DNA of 50,854 bases from Candidatus Dojkabacteria bacterium (GTDB taxonomy: Bacteria; Patescibacteriota; Dojkabacteria; B142; JAFGFJ01). Shown one piece after another: positions 45,792-50,854 of the stretch. The position numbers were made by a program, and so were the translations under genes. Numbering within the stretch: the first letter of the stretch is position 1; the number at the start of each line of letters is the position of its first letter. The notes under the pieces were generated by a model. The model saw only the letters and a program-made list of their open reading frames with translations, was not told the origin of the DNA and did not search any database. Location: assembly GCA_016931155.1 (NCBI GenBank), contig JAFGFJ010000004.1:1-50854 (forward strand). The letters are read 5' to 3'.

Positions 45792-46340
45792 TTAATTAAA
45801 ATCGGAAGGGATATTAATAGACGGAGATACACCAGTAATGCCTGTAGTGACTCTACTTATCTCTCCGTATCTGTTTTTCATAACATACATAGCTCCCAAT
45901 TCTTTTACTCGATCCAATAATTTCTTACTGCAATCTGAAGAAGTGTGAAAGAATACATGGTGGTAAGGGACTTCCTTATCTTGCTCCATCTGTCTCAATC
46001 GTTCCAACATTTCAAGACCATTCATTTTCTCATCGGGACTTTCCGATATCATCCTCATCCTGTTGTCACAAAGGATAATTAATTGCGCCCCTGGATAATC
46101 ATTTTCGAATTGCTTCAAGAATCTAATCGCATCATATCCGTCTCCCGCATGATATTTTTTTACTTCCCCGAACAATAAATTCAATATATCCTCTGCGTGT
46201 TCATGAATAGTATGATCATCATCAACACATAAAAACCCTGCAAAATGATCCAGCTTTCGTGCCTCCGGAGCAGGAATTTTATCATGCAGTAGTTTCTTTG
46301 GAAGGATTTGCTCCCCACAAAGTGTATCTGCTTTGCACAT
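45792..46340 (-). CDS. Stand-alone response-regulator receiver-domain protein
   Basis: I use the ATG at 46340, because the longer frame adds a Cys/Phe-rich stretch. The protein has 182 residues. A CheY-type receiver fold is recognisable: acidic pocket Asp40-42 in FLCVDDDHTIHE, phospho-acceptor Asp92 in LIILCDNRMRM, Thr133/Ser134 in FFHTSSD, and Lys155 in YVMKNRYGE. No output domain is present. A short N-terminal tail with two cysteines precedes it. No histidine kinase is in the window, so its partner is unknown. It may act like CheY or Spo0F by protein contact. Confidence 0.78.
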   Translation of the reverse strand: MCKADTLCGEQILPKKLLHDKIPAPEARKLDHFAGFLCVDDDHTIHEHAEDILNLLFGEVKKYHAGDGYDAIRFLKQFENDYPGAQLIILCDNRMRMISESPDEKMNGLEMLERLRQMEQDKEVPYHHVFFHTSSDCSKKLLDRVKELGAMYVMKNRYGEISRVTTGITGVSPSINIPSDFN

Positions 46341-46429
46341 AACAATACGATTATTAACAGAAAGTTGCGGAAGTTTACAGAAAAAACAAAAGAAATACAA
46401 GAGTTTTACATTTTTTTGACATCGTTCTA

Positions 46430-46843
46430 TTATCCTTTTCTGCCTTTCACTTCGTCCCCCACTGCTTGAGAGATCTGCATACCTGCAAGACGGGTAAGAA
46501 AATTCCTGCGTGCAAGTATAGCCTGATCGTAACGCCCTCCGACTTGCATTTCAACCGCATTTCTTTGTGCATAGAGTCGTTTTACCATAGCATCAAGTTG
46601 GTCTTTTTGACGTACAGTTGTAGATATTTGCTCTCTTATTTGAGCTTTAACCTGTGGGGGATATCTTCTGTCATTTGCCTTAGATTGGAGATCTTTTATT
46701 CTCGCCTGAAGTTTTGCCCTATTGTCAAGAAGCTCACTAAGTTTTGACTGAATTTGTTCTTTCTGAGCAGAAATTGTTTCTCTTTTCTGTGATTCTAGCC
46801 CCTTTATCTCTGCTTTTATTGCACTAGGATTTGGAATTCCCAT
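46430..46843 (-). CDS. Small coiled-coil protein, unknown function
   Basis: The protein has 137 residues, almost wholly helical with heptad patterns (KAEIKGLESQKRETISAQKE, LLDNRAKLQARIKDLQSKAN, RQKDQLDAMVKRLYAQRNAV). It is rich in Gln, Lys, Arg and Ala, with no signal peptide or membrane segment. It ends in a basic tail. It is 15 bases from the next small gene, with which it probably forms an operon. I do not recognise a family. Confidence 0.65.
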   Translation of the reverse strand: MGIPNPSAIKAEIKGLESQKRETISAQKEQIQSKLSELLDNRAKLQARIKDLQSKANDRRYPPQVKAQIREQISTTVRQKDQLDAMVKRLYAQRNAVEMQVGGRYDQAILARRNFLTRLAGMQISQAVGDEVKGRKG

Positions 46844-46858
46844 TTTGAATCAACCAGA

Positions 46859-47203
46859 TTATTCGTTTAGAGGACTTCTTATGTAGTTTTCTCTGAATTC
46901 CATAAGAACCTGTACTATTTTTTGTTCAAGATTTTCAATTGAATCCATTAGAAACGAGAGAAGCGCATCCTGATCTGCAGAACGATTGATTAATTCATCA
47001 AACTTAGACTTCTGATCATTTGTGAGCATTGGCTCAAAATAGGCAACAAGATTGTCTCCGAATTCATTGTATAGCTTATCAGCTTCCTGTTCGAGAAAAA
47101 CAGCCTCTACTTGATTTCCATGCTTCTCCTGAACAATTTGTCTCATAAAACTCATGACATTTTCATCTCTTACTTCATTGTTTGAGGTCTGCGGAGCCGC
47201 CAT
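46859..47203 (-). CDS. Small helical protein, DUF5663-like
   Basis: The protein has 114 residues, helical and acidic, with the pattern EQEADKLYNEFGDNLVAYF, then FDELINRSADQDALLSFLMD, then ENLEQKIVQVLMEFRENY. It resembles small helical proteins annotated DUF5663 in CPR genomes, but I cannot verify that without a search. It is transcribed with the coiled-coil gene and divergent from the dockerin gene. No function is known. Confidence 0.6.
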   Translation of the reverse strand: MAAPQTSNNEVRDENVMSFMRQIVQEKHGNQVEAVFLEQEADKLYNEFGDNLVAYFEPMLTNDQKSKFDELINRSADQDALLSFLMDSIENLEQKIVQVLMEFRENYIRSPLNE

Positions 47204-47211
47204 TGCTTTGT

Positions 47212-47240
47212 TTTATAATTTATAGAAGAATATTACACAA
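47212..47240 (-). promoter_or_regulatory. Candidate promoter of the small helical gene
   Basis: On the minus strand, TTGTGT (47235-47240) and TATAAA (47212-47217) are separated by exactly 17 bases. The predicted start is nearly at the ATG (47203), so the transcript would be leaderless or almost so. Confidence 0.4.
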
Positions 47241-47242
47241 AA

Positions 47243-47271
47243 TTGAAAATAATGTCGAATTAAAGTATCTT
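47243..47271 (+). promoter_or_regulatory. Candidate promoter of the dockerin-cohesin pair
   Basis: TTGAAA (47243-47248), 17 bases, TATCTT (47266-47271). The start would be near 47278, only about seven bases ahead of the ATG at 47285. Confidence 0.4.
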
Positions 47272-47284
47272 ATTAGTAGACATA

Positions 47285-47911
47285 ATGAAACAACCGATAA
47301 TTGTTCTTAAAGTAATTTTAACATTTTTACTGTCAGCAGTGTCGATCACATATTTCGCAGATCAACTAAGACAGGATAAAACAAATGCACAGGAGGTACT
47401 CCAGTCCGTTGTTGTATCAGTGAATGTGAGAGTCGGCAAAATCAGCTTCACTGTCTACCCCGAGAAAAGAATTCCTCCGACAGGAAACTGGAGTACAAGA
47501 ATGAGCGTCCAGATTAGACAAGCTGGAACGACCGTTCCAATTATTCAAAGAGATAATGTTACCACAGATTCTAATGGCTACGGGGAGATTATCCTTTCAG
47601 ACAGCGAAATCTTAAACCCTGGTGTTTACGATTTTTCGTTTAAGGGAATCTCTCATTTGAGAAAAAACTATTATTCTTATACCATTTCTAGTCTTGAACC
47701 CTATTTAAATTTTACTACAAACAGGGAATATCTCCTTGCTGGAGAAACCAGTGTCATTGTTGATAATTATGTAAATTCTTTGGATGTTTCTACTGTAGTA
47801 AAAAACTTCTATAAAACCAACATACAAAATGACCTGAATAGAGATGGCCAGGTAAATTCACTTGACCTTAGTAACCAAATAATTAATTTATACAAGTTCG
47901 GAGACACATGA
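47285..47911 (+). CDS. Secreted protein with C-terminal dockerin-type domain
   Basis: The protein has 208 residues. A signal peptide at residues 3-25 (PIIVLKVILTFLLSAVSITY) precedes a beta domain (residues about 38-150) and the C-terminus holds two dockerin-type calcium-binding repeats. The second is canonical: DLNRDGQVNSLDLSNQI starts at residue 183. The first, NYVNSLDVSTVVKNFYK near residue 160, keeps the VNSLDV part but lost the DxNxDG loop. Dockerins dock onto cohesins; the next gene encodes a cohesin and overlaps by four bases (ATGA). The beta domain could be a carbohydrate- or pilus-like module; it shows no enzyme motif. Confidence 0.85.
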   Translation: MKQPIIVLKVILTFLLSAVSITYFADQLRQDKTNAQEVLQSVVVSVNVRVGKISFTVYPEKRIPPTGNWSTRMSVQIRQAGTTVPIIQRDNVTTDSNGYGEIILSDSEILNPGVYDFSFKGISHLRKNYYSYTISSLEPYLNFTTNREYLLAGETSVIVDNYVNSLDVSTVVKNFYKTNIQNDLNRDGQVNSLDLSNQIINLYKFGDT

Positions 47912-49923
47912 AAAATAGATTTTCAGAGAAAACTTCATTTGTCAGGATAATTGTTCTTACGGTGGTTCTTCTCTGCATTGGATTTGCAAACCCCTACCAG
48001 ACAAAAGCGGCTACCAACGGCTCCTTTAGAATAACAGCACCTTCAACCACTCTTGTGTCAAATTGTGAGTATTTTGCAAATATCGTGATAAATACGGGAG
48101 GAGACAACTCGAACGCTGCAGACATTGAAATAACATTTGATCCTGCCAGGCTCGAAATTTTGGATTCAGACACTTCTGTCCCCGGAAAACAGATTCAAAT
48201 GGGTAGTGCTTATGAGGGATATTTGGGAAATATGGTTGATGAATCTACTGGAAGAATAAGACTTCTTGGTGCTTCGACTACAAGGATACTAAATGGTGAA
48301 GCAGTCTTCGGAATTATAAAATTCAGATCAAGACCTGCAGTGACCAGTGCAGGATTTAGTATTAAGTTCGATGGTGCAGGAAATACTTTGGATAGCAACA
48401 TAGCAGACTCATCAACGAGTTATGATATTCTTGGTTCAGTTGAGAACATTTCTTTTACCTTCGGTTCAGGTAGCTGCCCCACAGATACCTCGGGTCCAAT
48501 TATTATATTCGTACAACCCAAAAATAACGAAATATCTTATCCTCCAAACGGTCATATTATTATAAAAGTTTCAGACCCAGGCACGGGGATAAATATAAAT
48601 ACACTCCACATAAACATAAATGGAGAGATATATTTAATAACCAGTCCAGAGTTGAGTTATGAAGTAAGTGGATCAGAATATACTATAGAAATAGTACCGA
48701 AAAACCCTTTCCCCACTGATCAACCTTCAACCATTATAGTAAGAGTAGAAGACAATTCAGGTAATTCCTCCACGGAATCTATTGTTTTCAATATGTTACA
48801 GCAAAGAGAAGATCTTCCGGAGACAGGAATTTCAACACCTGTAGACAAAGTAATAACAGATACTATTAACAGTCTGGAAAATATTTTTAAAAGAATCACG
48901 GATACAATCCCAGGTATGCTGGGTCAAATAATACAGGAAGCGGGCATAGCCGGTCTCGGAAGCATTCTTAGTGCCTTAACTCTTATTGCTTACGGAATAG
49001 CTCTTCTTTTTACACTCAGAAGTCCCAAGCATTTGTTTTACCTCTTCGGATTTGTTTTCGGAAAAAGAAGTAAGAACCCCTGGGGCATAATTATTGATGG
49101 GAATAGCAACAAACCTGTAGCTTTTGCAAATGTCAGGTTGTATATCGAGGGAAGCAGAGCTGTCGTCAATGAAAAAGTATCTGATCTCGATGGCAGGTAC
49201 GGACTCGTTGCATCAGCAGGAAAATATAGGCTGGAAGTAGAACATTCGGACTATAAAAAAGAAATTGTTTCTATAGAAATTCCAGAAACAGGAGTAATCA
49301 CAAGAGATATAGTACTCAGACCGCTTGAATCGAAAATGAATTTCTTCAGAGGTATAAGGAAAGGTCTTGAGAATTTCAATAATTCAATGAATAAACTACT
49401 CCCATATATTTTCACAATTGGATTTTTTTCTTCACTACTGGCAACTATTTTCAACCCTGTGGTCACTAACTTTTTGATCATGACCTGTTATTTTGTATTT
49501 CTTATCCTTCAGGCAATCGCAAGCAGATACAAACTGAAGGAATGGGGATCTGTCTTTGATTCATCCAGCAATCTTTTGGTACCAAATACTTTGGTCAAAT
49601 TATTTGATACAAAGACTTGGAAGCTAATAGACACCCAAATGACTGATGAAAAGGGACGGTTTGGGCTGTTTATCCAACCTGGTGAGTACGGTCTTCTTGC
49701 TGTAGCACAAGGTTATAGTTTCCCTTCAAAGAAGCAGGAAGACCTGCCACTTCTTGAGGAGAAATACCAGAGTCTCCTTAAGGTAGATATAAAGGAAGGA
49801 AAAAAACTTGATGTTGATATTCTACTTGATCCCCTTGGAGAGGCAACTGCGAAAAAACTTCAGGAGAAATTTACCAGTTCAAAGGGAAATACAATTCAAG
49901 ATTCTCCCTTCGGAGTCGATTAG
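47908..49923 (+). CDS. Membrane-anchored cohesin-domain protein with CarboxypepD_reg-like domains
   Basis: The protein has 671 residues. A signal peptide (residues 12-30, FVRIIVLTVVLLCIGFANPY) is followed by a cohesin-like domain (about 38-190: ANIVINTGGDNSNAADIEIT, FDPARLEILDSD, and GEAVFGIIKFRSRPA). An Ig-like domain (about 197-300) follows. A transmembrane segment near residues 350-372 (SILSALTLIAYGIALLFTLR), a first CarboxypepD_reg-like domain (GIIIDGNSNKPVAFANVRLY), a helix pair near 498-536 and a second such domain (GSVFDSSSNLLVPNTLVKLF) complete it. Positive residues after the first membrane helix suggest the regulatory-like domains face the cytoplasm, which is odd for this fold. It probably captures the dockerin protein encoded immediately upstream. 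Confidence 0.85.
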   Translation: MKNRFSEKTSFVRIIVLTVVLLCIGFANPYQTKAATNGSFRITAPSTTLVSNCEYFANIVINTGGDNSNAADIEITFDPARLEILDSDTSVPGKQIQMGSAYEGYLGNMVDESTGRIRLLGASTTRILNGEAVFGIIKFRSRPAVTSAGFSIKFDGAGNTLDSNIADSSTSYDILGSVENISFTFGSGSCPTDTSGPIIIFVQPKNNEISYPPNGHIIIKVSDPGTGININTLHININGEIYLITSPELSYEVSGSEYTIEIVPKNPFPTDQPSTIIVRVEDNSGNSSTESIVFNMLQQREDLPETGISTPVDKVITDTINSLENIFKRITDTIPGMLGQIIQEAGIAGLGSILSALTLIAYGIALLFTLRSPKHLFYLFGFVFGKRSKNPWGIIIDGNSNKPVAFANVRLYIEGSRAVVNEKVSDLDGRYGLVASAGKYRLEVEHSDYKKEIVSIEIPETGVITRDIVLRPLESKMNFFRGIRKGLENFNNSMNKLLPYIFTIGFFSSLLATIFNPVVTNFLIMTCYFVFLILQAIASRYKLKEWGSVFDSSSNLLVPNTLVKLFDTKTWKLIDTQMTDEKGRFGLFIQPGEYGLLAVAQGYSFPSKKQEDLPLLEEKYQSLLKVDIKEGKKLDVDILLDPLGEATAKKLQEKFTSSKGNTIQDSPFGVD

Positions 49924-49955
49924 AAAAAATGTCTGAAATTGCGGAAGTTACAAGA

Positions 49956-49975
49956 GAATATTTCCACTAATATTC
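49956..49975 (+). repeat. Short inverted repeat after the cohesin gene
   Basis: GAATATT (49956-49962) and AATATTC (49969-49975) form a perfect 7-bp AT-rich stem with a 6-base loop, 33 bases past the stop. It is too AT-rich and lacks a T-run, so it is at most a weak 3'-end structure. The rest of this 170-base gap shows nothing. Confidence 0.3.
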
Positions 49976-50093
49976 CCGCTTTATTACTAAATGTCTCTTA
50001 TTCCCTCAAGGAAATCAATATCTTTCCTGCTGATGAGTAAAACGTGATGCTCTAAATCGCAACAACCCAAAGTAATAGCTAAGACTCAACTTG

Positions 50094-50594
50094 TTAGTTT
50101 GAAGGATTCGTCCCAGGCACAGAAGATGGGTCTGTTGTTTCAGTATCGGTAGTTACAACTGGAGCAACATTAACAATCCTGTCCTTTTCGGGATCATATA
50201 AAATAGCTTTATTTTTATATACAAGCAACTTATGACCATTCTTTGCATCTGCATAAAACTCAGGATTACTTTCTCTCAATTTATCAACGTCAACAACAGT
50301 TGCAATACCTGGTTCTTCATCAGGCAACAAAATATGCTTCTCGACCTGTCTCTTCAGGAAATTGGCCTCTTCACCTGCAGCAACAGTTGGATTAACAGCC
50401 TTCTGTTTCTCTTTGTAGTATAAAAGACCAAGACCACCAGCCACCAAAATGCACACAACCAACAACACAACAAGAACTGAATCCCTTTTTTGGAACAGAT
50501 TTAGAGCCTTTCCTGTTTTCTCTGATGTTCCCGATTGTTCCATACTTCCTGTATGCTCACTGCCAAAAGGTGATTGTAAATTCATATCGGGCAA
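50094..50594 (-). CDS. Membrane-anchored CPR-type conserved protein
   Basis: The protein has 166 residues; an ATG three codons later (50585) is also possible. A polar N-terminus (NLQSPFGSEHTGSMEQS) precedes one membrane helix (SVLVVLLVVCILVAGGLGLL). The outer domain carries the pattern HILLPDEEPGIATVVDVDKL then NPEFYADAKNGHKLLVYKNK then AILYDPEKDRIVNVAPV, which I recall from many Patescibacteria proteins of unknown role. The tail is Thr/Pro-rich. The gene is convergent with the cohesin gene. Confidence 0.7.
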   Translation of the reverse strand: MPDMNLQSPFGSEHTGSMEQSGTSEKTGKALNLFQKRDSVLVVLLVVCILVAGGLGLLYYKEKQKAVNPTVAAGEEANFLKRQVEKHILLPDEEPGIATVVDVDKLRESNPEFYADAKNGHKLLVYKNKAILYDPEKDRIVNVAPVVTTDTETTDPSSVPGTNPSN

Positions 50595-50623
50595 TTAAAA
50601 ATTCTGTGGAAAATTATTTCTAA

Positions 50624-50652
50624 AGCGTACAAGTTTTTGCTTGGTTAGTCAA
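50624..50652 (-). promoter_or_regulatory. Weak promoter candidate for the anchored CPR-type protein
   Basis: On the minus strand TTGACT (50647-50652) is followed 17 bases later by TACGCT (50624-50629). The -35 is good, the -10 is poor. Confidence 0.25.
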
Positions 50653-50662
50653 GAATTTTAAT

Positions 50663-50854
50663 TTAGTTTACTATCAGATACTTGATTATAATTTCCTCTT
50701 CCAGAGTTTCTCTCAACACCAAATAGAAGCCGCCATTATCTTTACCCTCAATTTTTACAAACCCATCATAGTTATCATAATATCCTTCATAGCTGATAAG
50801 GACAAGAGAATCGGGAGTTACCATACTATTCTCCACCTTTATTTCACTCTCCCC
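50663..50854 (-). CDS. C-terminus of a protein cut by the window edge
   Basis: The minus-strand frame is open from the last base of the window to a TAA at 50663-50665 and covers 63 residues, so the 5' end is outside. The peptide (ENSMVTPDSLVLISYEGYY then GGFYLVLRETLEEEIIIKYL then IVN) is beta-rich with an amphipathic end and resembles the C-terminal strands of secreted fibre- or adhesin-like proteins of CPR genomes, but that is only a resemblance. It lies 69 bases upstream of the anchored protein on the same strand. Confidence 0.6.
   Translation of the reverse strand, partial: GESEIKVENSMVTPDSLVLISYEGYYDNYDGFVKIEGKDNGGFYLVLRETLEEEIIIKYLIVN

Overview
The window is an AT-rich bacterial chromosome segment, most likely from a Candidate Phyla Radiation (Patescibacteria) genome. 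The evidence is a compact type IV pilus cluster with divergent prepilins, several short conserved-hypothetical families of the kind common in that group, a divergent Lgt next to an ordinary LspA, tightly packed and overlapping genes, and almost no recognisable Shine-Dalgarno sequences. TGA is used as a normal stop (for example at 3638 and 6619), which argues against the lineages that read UGA as glycine. The phylum within CPR cannot be fixed from this window.

Left arm (1-9.6 kb, + strand) is an accessory, cell-surface region. A giant secreted protein, open at the left edge, combines an Ig-like domain, an M23 metallopeptidase, LGFP-type repeats, a Pro/Thr linker and a C39-like papain-fold domain. 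Three membrane-anchored or exported proteins of unknown family follow, most of them coupled through overlapping stop and start codons. The run is then broken by a truncated IS1595-family element, flanked by the start of a broken gene on one side and the C-terminal half of an M23 peptidase on the other. A second anchored unknown protein and a frame-shifted remnant close the region.

From 9.6 to 19.5 kb (- strand) lies a type IV pilus operon read right to left: pilB, pilT with a very long disordered N-terminus, pilC, two paralogous major-type prepilins, prepilin peptidase pilD, three minor prepilins and a PilX-like protein. From 19.6 to 27.7 kb (+ strand) are a DNA polymerase III delta-prime-like protein, a VanZ-family protein, a slipin, gyrB, gyrA and a GreA-type factor. 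The GreA gene is preceded by two mutually exclusive hairpins, one with a perfect terminator tail.

From 27.8 to 43.6 kb (- strand) is a long housekeeping run. Read right to left it holds efp, a small membrane protein, M16 and M29 peptidases, an MFS transporter, lgt, lspA, an RluA-family pseudouridine synthase, an LCP/LytR_C protein, yebC, an anchored propeller-like protein, ruvC, ruvA, ruvB, a polytopic membrane protein and, after a 740-bp spacer, a Xer-type recombinase. That spacer contains a perfect 12-bp inverted repeat embracing a DnaA-box match.

The right end (43.6-50.9 kb) has an orphan radical SAM protein behind a long structured leader, a tRNA-Leu(CAA), a stand-alone receiver-domain protein and two small coiled-coil or helical proteins. 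It also has an adjacent, translationally coupled pair in which a secreted dockerin-bearing protein precedes a membrane-anchored cohesin-bearing protein. An anchored CPR-type conserved protein and the C-terminus of another gene, cut by the right edge, complete the window. The dockerin/cohesin pair, the multi-domain wall hydrolase operon and the radical SAM locus are the strongest candidates for undescribed biology.
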